Assembly: GCA_019693395.1 (NCBI GenBank)
Contig: JAAMXP010002067.1
Coordinates: forward strand, 1 to 27,907
Length of the DNA: 27,907 bases
Origin: Ettlia oleoabundans
Taxonomy: Eukaryota; Chlorophyta; Chlorophyceae; Chlamydomonadales
Direction: 5' to 3'
The notes below the pieces were generated by a model that saw nothing but the letters and a program-made list of their open reading frames with translations, was not told the DNA's origin and ran no database searches. Each line of letters opens with the position of its first letter. Within the stretch, counting starts at the first letter, position 1. The translations under genes and the position numbers were made by a program. Positions 10,373-27,903 of this stretch are shown piece by piece.

Positions 10373-13300
10373 ATGCCTCAGCTGAGCTGCAGCTGCGCGT
10401 GCCTGGCGGCGGTGGCGGTCGCCCTGTTTTGCACGCTGGTGCCGGTGAGTTGAAGGCGGGGGCTGCGTCGCGGGCCACGGCGTCAGACAATACTGCCCTC
10501 CATAGGATTTTTAATGTTGATTCATGGTTGAAACCAGAAAATACACAGGAGCTCTCCATTACTTATGGCTTTGCTTTGGCGTGTCGCCTGCAGGTTGACG
10601 CTGCTAATGCGCCACAGCTGCGCATGGCGGAGCCGACAGTGTTGTTGCCGCCGCTCGGTACCAACAGCGAGGCAGAAGCAGGGGACGTGTCGGTAGCAGT
10701 CAGGCTGCTAGGGCCAGCATCCAAGGCTGTCACGGCCAGCTTGAGGCTGCTGCAACCTCCCGTCAACGCCAGCAGCAGCGACGGCAGCGATGGCGTTTGG
10801 GCACCCGCAGATCCTACAGAGCTCTGGCTGGAGCCCGCCACCCTCAGCTGGAAAGAGGGCGAGCCAGCTGGCGCCAAACACGTGCGCTTACGGTCGGTGG
10901 CAGAGCTGCCTCTGGCGGTGGTGCTGGAGGGCGCACTGTACGAGCTTGCCGGCAGCGATAGCAGCTTGGGAAGCAGCAACAGCGTCACTGTCAATCGCAG
11001 CAGCAGCAGCAGCACCGTGCCATTAGGACTGCCGCTGCTGCGTGTCGAGCTGACGGCTGCTTCCGGTGCCGCCATTGACCAGCAGCAGAACAGCACCACG
11101 CTGATTCTTGAGGAGTCCGCTGACGAGGACAGCGGCAGCGACAGACAGCCAGCACCCAGCACAGATCCAGAAGAACTTGATGACATTATCTTGCCTTTGT
11201 TTGGGTTCATCGCCAACCAGGCAGCCTATCCACCCACCAGCAGCAGCAGCAATGGTAGCAACGACACAAGCACGGGCAGCGTCAATAGCGGTGGGGTGGC
11301 CAGCATCCCAGTTCGGTTATTGGCAGGCCAGCTGCGAGAGAGGGCGACCTTGAAATTTGTGGTTCGCTTGCTGAACGGCGGTGCAATCAATCTGCGCTCC
11401 CGCCAGCAGTTCTTGCCCAGCAAGTCCATGAGCGGGTTTCTGTATTTCGAGCCTGCACCTGTGGTGAAAGCAGCTGGCGGCGGCGAGCAGGGCCAGGCAG
11501 CAGCGCAGCAGCAGCTGATCACGCTGCCGCTGGCCTGGGATCGCATCCCGCCAGAGGCGGAGTACCGCCTAGGTGGGTGCTGAGTGGAAGTTGATTCTGA
11601 GCTTGCACAGTGCGATGTTATTGCGTTTCGTGACATACAGGCTGTTTTGCCAAAACGGTTAACACATCTACATCCCTGTGCTGTAAGGCTTGGCTTCCTG
11701 CTGTTTCCATGCTGCAGGCCTTGAGCTCGAGCCAATCTATCATGCCAGGGTGCAGCCACAGCCTGATGCGGTGGCTCTCCATGTCTTCGGCACCCCCCTG
11801 GGCACCTGCCCACCTGGCTCAGCTGTCAAACTGAATGGCAGCAGCAGCCAGAGCGGCGGCAGCAGCAGCAGCAACGTCAATATGAGGCCCATCAGTAGCA
11901 GCAATGGGGGCTTTGCAGGTGCGCTTCTGATGTAGAAAGCTTGGCTGCCTGTGTCCACGCTGTAGGAAATCGTTGTTGTTTGCCACTGCCTCCTGGATGG
12001 CTGCTGGTCCTCCAGCGGCGCACACGCTGCCATCTTCTGATATCCATTAAACCCCTGCTTGTCCGATGCAGAGGAGGCTGAGTTTGGGCTGTTCCTGAAC
12101 GGCACTGTCATCGATCTCAGCCTGCTTGAGACAGAGTAAGACCAAAAGTGCTGGTCCTTTCCCTCTGACTGCGTGCCGTGCTGTGCACTAAAGATTGATA
12201 TTGGCTTCCACAACGTACCGTTAAAAAGGCATTTACTAAACCATCATTTCATACCAAAACATTACCTATGTGTATGAAGTACTAATACAACCTCTCCTCC
12301 CCTTCCCCGGATTTATAGTGTGCGAGAGTATGCGGCCATGGTCGAGAGTGATGTTCCCAGCGTCACGCTTTGCTTACGTGCAGGCAGCCAGGAGGTGGGT
12401 AGCAGCTGTGGTTATCAGTAATGTTTGTGCCGCACGGCATGTTGCATTCGTGAGCTGATGTTTACAATGCAAACTGTTGCCCCTGGTGTCTTTCGGTGTG
12501 GCAAGTCTGCAGTGTGCTGGTCCTAAATATCTCCCTGCAAGGATCATTATGGAGTGCGTGCCACTGTTTCTGCTGCTCCAACCTGCAGGCTGCTGAGGCG
12601 GTGCAAATAGCGCCGGCATCTGTCGGCCCCAGACCAGCAGCAGCCCTCACCCCTGCAAGCGCCGAAGTTGCTGAGTCAGCATGCGGCTGCGATGACGCAC
12701 CCAGCCTTGATAGCAGCAGCAGTTTGAACGGAGAAGTGTCTGGCAGCGGCAGCTGCGAGTACGTGGCGTGGGTGCTGCCGCTGCAGGCGGGGCAGAATCA
12801 TTTCACTGTCAAGATGCCAGCAGCACTGCAGACCGACATGCTGACACCCAGCGTGAGTGGGCTGAGGTTGCAGGGCATTTAGCACGGCTGCCTTTGTATT
12901 ATATTTGCCTGTGACTGGCGGGCTGCTGCTTACGGTATAGGTGGAGCAGAGTTATGCAACAGTTGTTATTCGCCAACATGATGCAGGCGGAGAATGAAGG
13001 CGTGTACAGCATGAGCATGGGCAGTAGTGGTGAGCAGTACAGCCTGGCTGTAGTGCGGCTGGCTGACCCCGAGCATGCTGAGCTGGAGTCCATCACAGGC
13101 AAGCAAAGGGTGCCGGTGCAGCTTAGCTCTGGGCAACCTTGTGCATTCTGTCGTAGCACAGTGCATCTTTCCTGGCCTTGAATTCCGGCAGGGTCGTTTC
13201 AGTTCAATCCGTACCATGCTTCCCAGTGTGTATGTGTATGCTTGCTGCCCTGCTCACAATTGCACATGTCACCCCTCCTGGTAAGCTGCAGTCAGGTCTT

Positions 13301-16300
13301 CAGACGACACCACTGTGTTGCTCTGCGGTCCCAGTAGCCGTGGCAGGGGCCGCGGCAGGAAGATGGACAGCCGTGCCGCGCTGGATATGGGTGAGGGTTC
13401 TAACCCCGCGGCGGCGTCCCCGCCACCCAAGCCGTGTGTGCCAGGTAGGGAGGAGATAGATTGTTGAATCTAGTGCCGTGCTGACCTCTGCCAGTGGTTT
13501 GCATTTCAGCACCAGCCGCACCATGCAAGCGAGTCCCTGCAGTGCGATTTTTTGGCTGTCCTGTTACGGCTGCTGCAGGAGAGTTGCTGTCCCTCAATGT
13601 GAGCTATAGAAGCAACCTGATCAGCCTGACCCCCGCACTGCGGACGCCACATGTGGCGGGAGTACGAGTAGAGGTTAATGGCCAGGTAGGTCGTGAGTGG
13701 GATGTATACACAGCTTGGATCTTTCGACTGGCCAACTAATGCTGTATCAGTGGAATAGTATTGTTGGAAAGGTAGTTTGGGTATGCGTGCTTCCAGGATC
13801 CGCGCTTCGAAACTTTACCAGTTGCTGTAGGCATCTCATTTGGTGGACTCCATGCTTGCCAGCTGCATCTCGTTCAGCACTCTTGAGGGCGCTTTGCTCC
13901 ACCACCTGCAGGTGCTGTCACGTGGGGGTGATGTAGCGGCGGACCAACTGGAGGACACCACCGCAGCACAGCAGCAGCGCAGGTGTGTATCTCTCACTAA
14001 GAAGGGTTTTGCTTGTCTTTGCCCAATGCTTACTTGTTCAGTGTTTTGCATTTCCACAGCAGGCGCTCCGATGATCGAGCGTCCCTGTTGTCCCCGCTCT
14101 TAGAATGAACCTGCCTGCTGCTTTTTCTGCAGCAATGCTTCCTTCTTGCCCAGCGCCTTCATTTTGGGCCTGCTGCCAGGGTCTCGACTGGATGCAGAGG
14201 TAACCAAAAGACGGCCTGTGTTGTGGAATTGGCCTCAAGTTTATAATGGTGCATTGCTGGGAGGAGAAGGGTTGTTGGAGCACCAGGTCTTATTGCTTCT
14301 GCTGCTGTGGATTGACTGTCCACTGCGAGCACATGCCATCCGCCCCAGTTTTTGGTCCTGCTTGTGTGCCTGTACAAAACTGCCCTGCAGGTTGTGGTGG
14401 TGGCTGAGGATGGGGTGACGACTCGGCGCTACCCCATTGAGTTTGTGGTTGTGGCAAGCCATGGCGGTGAGACGCAGCAGCTGGCAGTGGCAGATTCTGG
14501 CCCTGCAGTAGCAGCTGCCAGCGAGGGTTCCACTAACACGTCGTTAGCGGCAACACTAGCAGCTCGACAAAAGGCTCGCCCGCGAGGTGCGCAAGGACTG
14601 CTACTTCTGGTGGGGCTGCCTTGACTCATTGCTGTGAACTGGGAGTGCCTTGCCGCTACATACCGTGCTGTCATGCCGCTATCGCTGCTTGCATTTCTCC
14701 AGTCATATGCCGTTTTGAGCACAATCGTCATCTTGGCATCTGGCATCGACAGTACTTTTGCTGATGCCAGTACTGCCTGCACTGTGTCCTCTGTGCAGGT
14801 TGGCCTCAGTCCCCGGCCTTGCAACCAATGTGCACGGTTTGCCCTGCAGGCTGGGCAGCAGGGTTAGGTGAGATTGTCCCCCTGCGTAAACTCCGTGCCT
14901 GCCCGCTGCATACGCCCTGCCACTATATTCAACCGATCAGACTCAGCTCACTTACACTTTCCTCCCCCTCCGCCTTCCCTTCCCTTGCTTGCAGTCAACT
15001 CATCCGCCTGCCACATGTGCCCCCCCGGCACCTACGCTCGCGCGGTGAGCTCCTTACTTCCCTGCAGCTCCCATACAGCTAGGCATTCCCTGCAGACATA
15101 CCTTCACAACACCCACTAGGCCGCCAGGCATGTGCTTTCACCGGTGTGGCGCTGCCTGCCTGCCTGCCTTCCTGCAGGAGCGGTCTGCAGCCTGCCAATC
15201 ATGCGGCCCTGGCACCTTTGCCTACTCCTGGGGCTCAGCCTACTGCAAGAACTGCATTGAAGGCACCTACTCACCCAGAGGTGAAAATAGCAATCCCAGC
15301 TGCTGTGACCGCAGCGCGCCTGTCGTGCGCAGCCGCCGCTGCAGCGCGTGATGACACAGCTGACTAGCCTACCGATTGATTCCGCTGTTCGCTGCAACCT
15401 CTTGCACTGCCAGAGCACTGCCAGACAATCATATCAACATGCGCTCCACGCCATCTCTGCAGCCAACTCATCCTTATGCCTACCCTGCCCCGCTAACACC
15501 ACCACTGTTGATGACGGGCAAAGCTCATGCGACATCCCGCTCAGGCCAGGCACCTACCAAGAGCCTCGGTATGCCTGCTTATGCCGCATCAGTTGGGTTG
15601 GCTGTTGCTTACAAAAGTGCATGTCCGCACGGCTGCTCTGCACGCCATACAGCCAAATGACCTCTTCTTCCCGCCCTGAGTGCTGCGTCTGCCTTGCCGC
15701 TATGCTGTCTTTCTGCCATGCTGTTCAGGTATGCGGTGGTTGTGAGCTTTTGGGTCATCCTAACGGGCGTGGATCCAGAAGATGTGGTTGTGCGGGTGAG
15801 GCGCAGCTGCTGGGCTGGCTGTCCCAATGGCTGCCCCAGTGGCTGTCCCAGCGGCTGTCCCAGCGGCTGTCCCATGTGGCTCCCAAGCGGTGGAACCCAG
15901 TCAGCTTTGCTGACTGTCGGCTGAGCTGAATCGTGGCTCTTCCTGATCTCATACTTCCTTCTCTCATAGCTGGAGCCCTGGGGTTCGACTTGTGCTTGTT
16001 TTTACTGCAGCAGCGCAATGCCTCCTGCTTGCCTGCTGGCTGCCTGGCTTGCTGTCCCCCACCTTCCTGACCAACGATGCTGTTGTTGCGGCTTGCAGGC
16101 GGGCGTGAATGCAGCGCCGGAGGCCATTGTCACCAGCTTGATTCGTGCCGACACCGCGCAGCAGTTCAATATCTCCATAGGTGGGCAGGTTGTAGGGTTG
16201 ATTGGTTCTATGTGGAGTCAATGATGTCAACCGTCATGACGACACGCACACGTTCCGTTGCATTGCAGTTCGCTGGCTGTTAAAGGTCTGCAACCCTACC

Positions 16301-17516
16301 TACCGCTCACCAACACCGTCTGTTACCAAAAGTATCTTTGCCAACACCGCCCCAATCTACATGCAGATGACGTCCAGGTGGTTTCTGTCCGAAAGGTGGC
16401 ACGCCGCACCCTCCGCGCCAATGTCACCGCCACACTGGGTGTGGACGTCCCAGCTGGTGCTACAGGTGACGCATGCTTGGGGGAGTCTTGCTGGTGCCAA
16501 GAATTCGTCGTGTGGCCGTGGCCGTGATGTTGCAAGCTTTGCCATGTTTCATCTTAATATGCTGCCATGCTCACCCACCTTCGAGCGCCCTGCCCTGCAT
16601 TTGGGGAGTCACTCTCAAGTTTCCTGCTTTCCTGCTGACCGGTATCCCAAGTGACCCCTGTGCCTGACGCTGCTCCAATGCCTTGTTTGCAGATGAGGAC
16701 ATCGCTGCGGCAATGGAGGTGGAGCGGCTGTCAGCTGATGATCCCATCGAGATGCTTTCCTCAGACCCAGACAGATTCTTTGGCCGCACAACAAAGGTGC
16801 GATGCTGACAGGCAGTGCTGGGCACATGCCACCACTAGCTGCACGTTGGCTGGCTCGACCCCTGCCTGCAGGCAGGCAGGCAGACCTTCTGGCTGGCAGC
16901 ATGAGCTCTATCTTTTGGGGCCGCTGGTGCATGGGGCAGTGCAAGTGGCAGATGCTCCATTCAGGCCGCACTTCGCTTATTGGTCTCACAACTCTTGCAA
17001 GCACTGCCTTCCACGCCCCTGATAATGAGTCATCACTCCCTCTTCTGCCGCCTGCAGACGCTGGAGGTTCAGGTGGAGAGTGCAGTGCAGGCCACTACGG
17101 AGAGCAGGCCCGGCGGTACCAACATTGGACTGTGAGTGCAAGCACTGTTGCAGCACTACATCAGCGCAAATTGGGCATTGGTTGCTTATGCACTGTCCGC
17201 TGCGCTCTATTCCAGAGACTCTGTTGGGTATGCACGGTGCATTCTGCCGCTACCATTTGCATCCTATCACCTGCATCGAAATTGCTATTATGTTGTTGCC
17301 CATGCCTGCAGGCTGTGGGGCATGCTGGCGCCTGGCATATTGGCCATCCTGGCAGGCATTGCAATGGTGACCCTAGGCTGCCGCAAGAGTCGGGCATGCA
17401 CCAAGTGGCGGGAAAAAGCGGTACGCCGGATTTCAACCACGCGGCTGGCACCCAAAGCTGTTGCCTACTCTCGGTACAGCGGAAGCTCCAGCGGCGGCAG
17501 CAGCAATGCAGCCTGA
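10373..17516 (+). CDS. Large type I membrane protein with cadherin-like beta-sandwich and ephrin-receptor-like Cys domains
   Basis: Twenty-two exons: 10373-10444, 10594-11572, 11718-11918, 12072-12135, 12319-12394, 12589-12852, 12987-13098, 13304-13444, 13510-13685, 13912-13982, 14133-14199, 14391-14586, 14799-14867, 14995-15044, 15178-15280, 15463-15568, 15729-15795, 16099-16180, 16367-16465, 16693-16796, 17058-17131, 17312-17516; 1125 residues. Exon 1 encodes a signal peptide (LAAVAVALFCTLVP). A beta-rich, Ser/Asn-rich region, weakly Calx-beta-like, fills about 30-420. Two cadherin-like beta-sandwich units follow; the second is clearest, with VRVEVNGQ and VVVVAEDGVTTRRYPIEF. Residues about 807-916 carry Cys-Pro-Gly repeats of ephrin-receptor-like (GCC2/GCC3) type: CTVCPAGW, CHMCPPGTY, CQSCGPGTF, CLPCPAN. 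A domain with VILTGVDPEDV and LRANVTATLGVDV matches a repeat common in algal surface proteins. A single membrane helix (about 1061-1081) precedes a basic 44-residue tail. Surface sensing or adhesion is inferred. Exon 7 borders are the least certain. Confidence 0.76.
13099..13303 (+). other. GC-AG intron 7 of the receptor-like gene
   Basis: The exon ends ATCACAG and the intron opens GCAAGC, closing in CTTCAG. The next exon is open in the phase that this donor supplies (DDTTVLLCGPS). The nearby GT donors give other phases. Confidence 0.6.
15817..15876 (+). repeat. Five 12-base tandem units, GGCTGTCCCAGC consensus, in intron 17 of the receptor-like gene
   Basis: Units start at 15817, 15829, 15841, 15853 and 15865 and differ by one to three bases. 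The array begins 22 bases after the donor (GTGAGG at 15796). Read in the frame of exon 17 it encodes repeats of Gly-Cys-Pro-Ser, so it may be coding in an intron-retained transcript. Confidence 0.85.
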
Positions 17517-17643
17517 TTGTGGCTGCCCATTCAGCAATAAGTGCAGCCAAACTAAGCGCCGCTCAGGCGTTCTATACGTGCACCACGCATACATTTCGTC
17601 TTACCTTCTTCTGCACTTCTCATCCCAGACAATAAGCACAGCT

Positions 17644-17648
17644 TGTAA
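17644..17648 (+). terminator. Putative TGTAA polyadenylation signal of the receptor-like gene
   Basis: The motif lies 128 bases after the stop codon, a reasonable 3' UTR length for a green alga. Confidence 0.55.
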
Positions 17649-17989
17649 CATATCGCAAATATGTTCATGTGACTAGCACAGCTACAGTCCCTGCCAGCCT
17701 GTCGTTCCGCCGGCAACCAATCGAACATGGCTGGCCAAGCACAGCAGGCACAGCACAGTAGGCGGCAAATGTCTGGTGCGAGTTTTACCAGTGGCATTAC
17801 TGGTACAGAATAATAATGGCCCAACTCCGCTTACCCAGTTACTGCCGGGGTGCAGGCGGTACTGTACAGAATCTGTTACGCTAGTTGAATACTTGCCGTA
17901 ACAGTTGCTGCAACTGCTGCACTGCAAGCAGATCAAGAGCGGGGCATCGAAAGTTACATATGACTGTGCACAAACTCTGTCAATAAAGT

Positions 17990-17994
17990 TTACA
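17990..17994 (-). terminator. Putative TGTAA polyadenylation signal of the RecQ gene
   Basis: The plus-strand sequence ttaca reads TGTAA on the minus strand, about 143 bases beyond the RecQ stop codon. A second copy is at 17954-17958. Confidence 0.5.
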
Positions 17995-18136
17995 TGAACT
18001 ACACAGCCCATAACGTATCTCCCATAACCTGAACAGTGCTTTGCGCGGCATATGAGTCAGCAATATTGAGCATTGCATATTATATGATGATGAAGGGCAG
18101 GAACTTGGACTGATGTTCAGCATGAAGCACTTGCTG

Positions 18137-25189
<7,053 letters not shown>

Positions 25190-25823
25190 GGCGCGATCAA
25201 AAGTTTGGCCTGATTGCAGCTTGGCCCAGGCATGTAATAAAGTATATTACGGGAAGAAAGGCACGTTAGGTACACTTGAACAGAGTGTGAAGGAGGAATG
25301 CAACATGGCCAGCCAACGGCAATCATCAAGCGCCAAGCGGCATGCGTGGTTGATGGCATGCCGCGGCACACCGCTTTGTTGGATGCAACCCCCGCTGCAA
25401 GGCATTCCCTGCAGTGCCAGTGCCCAACAAGCTGGCAGTCAACTGAATCATCTCATTAGGCTGTGCAATGGGCGGGTGCTTGGGCCCACCAGCAGTGCTG
25501 CCACCCGCTTTGGCAACAACGGGATGGCAGGCATTTGTTGACTACTTCCTGGTCAGCAGCTGTCTGCTGCCAGACGTCCTCCAGCTGGAAGTGTGCAGCG
25601 AGCACATGGCGCACAGTAATCCGACCATGCCACAATGCACCTTGAGCTTGCGGTATGGGCGGGGAGGGAGCGGCAGTGGCTGGAAAGCTGGACGGCAGAC
25701 ACTCTAGCTGCATCTTCCCCTCAGTCTCAAGTCGCCCGAGTGTTCATTCCTTCATCTTGTCCCTCCCGCGCACATCGAGCACATCGAGCACAGGCTTGCT
25801 TCTCGTCTGTTGCCCTAGCAACT
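25190..25823. promoter_or_regulatory. Shared 5' region of the divergent RecQ and small-protein genes
   Basis: This stretch of 634 bases separates outward-facing starts. A minus-strand open stretch (about 25456-25713) and a plus-strand one (25468-25707) overlap here; neither has a recognisable domain or clear splice partners. No TATA box or repeat stands out. Confidence 0.45.
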
Positions 25824-26577
25824 ATGTCCGAGCGAGGAGGCGAAGAACCCTTGTGGAAGGCCGTCCTCAAGGCCGTCGGCCAGGCCGTCCTGAACAACCC
25901 CGGCCTGCCCATCGCGGTCGGGTTGGTTTTGGCTAGCAGAGTCGTCTCCTCGGCAGGCGAGCGTACAGCTTCACTGTATTACGAGCCTATCGACCGGGCC
26001 AGCGGCGGCATAGACCGGGCCAGCGGCGGCGTGGTGGGACTGGCTCAAGCGTTTCGCAACATACAAGGGTGGGTCGCTGCGGCCTGCCACCGATCTGCCA
26101 AATAGTAGCTTGGGGTTTTCGCTTGGGGCAGTGGGGATGCTGTGAAACCGCACGCTGGAAGAATCGTGCACTCCCAAACACCCAACACCCCGCCCATTTC
26201 CCCGCCTCCTTGTGGTCCAGGCTGCCGCCGATCTGCGATGCACATGGCAAGGTTGGCTGCACTCAGTGCAGCCAGGCACTGCTGGGCAGGGGAGCCGTAC
26301 CGGCCGACATAACCGTGCCTGCGGGTATAGCCGGCAGCCAAGGGACACCCCTCCCTTGACCTGCCAGCAGCCAAGGGACACCCTTCCCCTAGCCTGCTGT
26401 TTGCCAGCGCCGCCGCAGCAGCCCGAGCCTGCGCCGCAGCCAGAGCCACCGCGCGAGCAGCAGGCAGCGCAAGAGGCACACACGCCGCATAAGCCTTGCT
26501 CGCAATGCGGTCGCTATGGCTGCAAGGGCCACTCGCGCCCCAACAAGGGCAGCAATGGCAAGAAGGGCAACCGGTGA
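25824..26577 (+). CDS. Small protein of unknown function with Cys/His C-terminal motif
   Basis: Modelled as three exons, 25824-26068, 26221-26324 and 26408-26577, giving 172 residues; junction phases agree. I do not recognise the family. Exon 1 begins MSERGGEEPLWKAVLKAVGQ, an amphipathic-looking start, followed by a hydrophobic stretch (LPIAVGLVLA) too short to be a certain membrane helix, then a tandem IDRASGG pair. Exon 2 carries CDAHGKVGCTQC. Exon 3 is Pro/Glu/Gln-rich, then ends in PCSQCGRYGCKGHS and a basic Lys/Asn/Gly tail. The paired Cys-X2-Cys and Cys/His clusters could bind zinc, but that is inference. The gene is divergent from RecQ. A TGTAA lies 106 bases after the stop. Exon 2 borders are uncertain: the donor GTATAG was chosen because it alone supplies the phase needed by exon 3. 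Confidence 0.52.
25989..26030 (+). repeat. 21-base coding tandem duplication
   Basis: Two adjacent 21-base units differ at two positions (ATCGAC against ATAGAC, and no change after it except at the unit edge) and encode IDRASGG twice, within exon 1 of the small-protein gene. Frame is preserved. Confidence 0.9.
26333..26389 (+). repeat. Imperfect direct repeat in intron 2 of the small-protein gene
   Basis: The core GCAGCCAAGGGACACCC occurs twice, each followed by a TCCC-rich tail. The copies are about 33 bases apart and fill most of this short intron (26325-26407). Confidence 0.8.
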
Positions 26578-26682
26578 TTCGCAGGTTGGTGGTCGAGTGG
26601 GTGGCCGGTTTGCTGCCAGTTTTGCCGCTCTTTTCTGCTCCTGCTTGTTGTTCTAGCTGCAGGAGCACATTCGTGACAATTG

Positions 26683-26687
26683 TGTAA
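26683..26687 (+). terminator. Putative TGTAA polyadenylation signal of the small-protein gene
   Basis: The motif is about 106 bases after the proposed stop at 26577. It supports a gene ending here even though the product is unknown. Confidence 0.55.
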
Positions 26688-26839
26688 TGCAAGGCTGTGT
26701 GACTCCGTTCATTTTCCCACCATGCTCAGTTTTCTGCCTCCTGCCTGTTACCATTTTATTCCCCTGTTTGTTCCAGTGCTAGCTGTCTCTTGACTTTTAT
26801 TTTGCCTGCTGCCCCTGCTTGATTTGATGTTTCCCTGTA

Positions 26840-26914
26840 CTGCCTGCTACAATGTGTGTTTTCTTCGCAACCTGCCTGCTATAATGTTTATTTATCTTCT
26901 GCATGCTACAATGT
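26840..26914 (+). repeat. Three dispersed copies of CTGCMTGCTAYAATGT
   Basis: Copies at 26840-26855, 26872-26887 and 26899-26914 differ from one another at one or two bases and are spaced 32 and 27 bases apart (start to start), with T-rich sequence between them. They lie downstream of the small-protein gene. Confidence 0.8.
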
Positions 26915-27880
26915 TCTCTGCCCCTTGCGTATGTTGCTTCTCTAACATGTGCTGACGGGTACCATCCGGCAGTCAGTAGTGCAACATACGTCATCATTTC
27001 TAAAGCAAACAGGGCAGTGGCCAGTTGCACATGCACATGCTCGGACAGAGTTGCTTAATCTCCTTGTCTCCCTGCCGCTACACCCAACTCCCTGCTTGCG
27101 TCAAGAACTCATGTATCAGCCCTGCATCCCTCCATTGCCAGAAGCCATTGACGCAGGGGTTGCCTGAGCATGTGCGCACCGCCAGTGGGCGCTCGTGCGG
27201 CACTAAAGTTGGCAGCCGATGCACGTCAACCACGCTGCTCTTGCTGTTGTGTTGCAGCCGTGGCTGCTGTGGCTTGGCTTCGGCTTTTTGCATCGCTTAG
27301 TCTGCCGCCAGCTGTTGGTTAGCAGCAGCACCTTTTACTCAGATTGCCCTGGCAGCACATATGCATCCTTAAGGGTCCAGCTGTGTGGAAACTGACGACG
27401 GTCTGCTTTGGCCGCTGAGCAGTGGCAGTTGTGCTTTTAATGCCGTCGCTACACCGACATGCCCATGTGCTGCTGGCAGTGCTGGTTCTGTGTGAGCTCA
27501 TGTACTTGCCAACTTTCCATGGTGCCACACATCACACAAATCATGCAAGTCATTCACTCGTGTTGGTGACCCCATACTTCGTGATGGCGGGTCCAGCAGG
27601 CAGCAGTTGCAAGTTAACCCCAGCTTCCTTTGCCGCCCGCCGCAGTCCTGCCCGTCTGGCAGCCGCCGTGCCGGCTGTGTGTGCTGGTTTGCCGCTTTGC
27701 CGGCAGGGCGCAGCTCAGTGCGCTGCCAGAGGGCCATGCCCCATCATCTCGTCCTCCTGTGCAGCCTGATTGCAGAGCGCTGCTAGTTGTGATGCCTCTC
27801 AGGCCCTATGCGTTCATGCGATTACTTCTGCAGCGTTACTTCTTGGCCCCCTTCCCAACCAAAGTATTGACGGATTTCCC

Positions 27881-27903
27881 GCGCGCGCGTGCCCCCCCCC
27901 CCC
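27881..27903. repeat. Short GC dinucleotide run followed by a 12-base C tract
   Basis: A run of alternating G and C ends near 27889, then twelve C bases run from 27892 to 27903 close to the window edge. Such tracts are error-prone in assembly. Confidence 0.8.

Larger units (their letters stand above)
17517..18136. other. Convergent intergenic region between the receptor-like and RecQ genes
   Basis: This stretch of 620 bases holds the two facing 3' UTRs. Apart from opposing TGTAA signals I see no gene, RNA or repeat. Reading frames on both strands are short and frequently broken. Confidence 0.6.

Noticed and set aside
12941..12986. Possible extra exon in the receptor-like gene reading VEQSYATVVIRQHDA
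   Set aside because: Continuing in this frame meets a stop almost at once, and no donor allows it to join the next exon; the acceptor at 12985-12986 gives the correct phase instead.
13797..13886. Possible exon reading DPRFETLPVAVG in intron 9 of the receptor-like gene
   Set aside because: It has an acceptor but ends in a stop without a usable in-phase donor. Skipping it gives a continuous VEVNGQ-VLSRGG join that fits a cadherin-like sandwich.
14060..14106. Cryptic exon in intron 10 of the receptor-like gene reading RRSDDRASLLSPLLE
   Set aside because: It has a good CAG acceptor and the right phase but runs to a stop with no GT donor; the next acceptor at 14132 continues the protein properly. 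It could be a rare poison exon.
25456..25713. Minus-strand 85-codon frame between RecQ and the small gene
   Set aside because: No domain, no start context and no splice partner; the RecQ start downstream has a strong context of its own.
27422..27769. Plus-strand 115-codon frame with a hydrophobic N-terminal part
   Set aside because: Composition is low-complexity Ala/Cys/Pro-rich, with a poor start context and no recognisable family; left unannotated.
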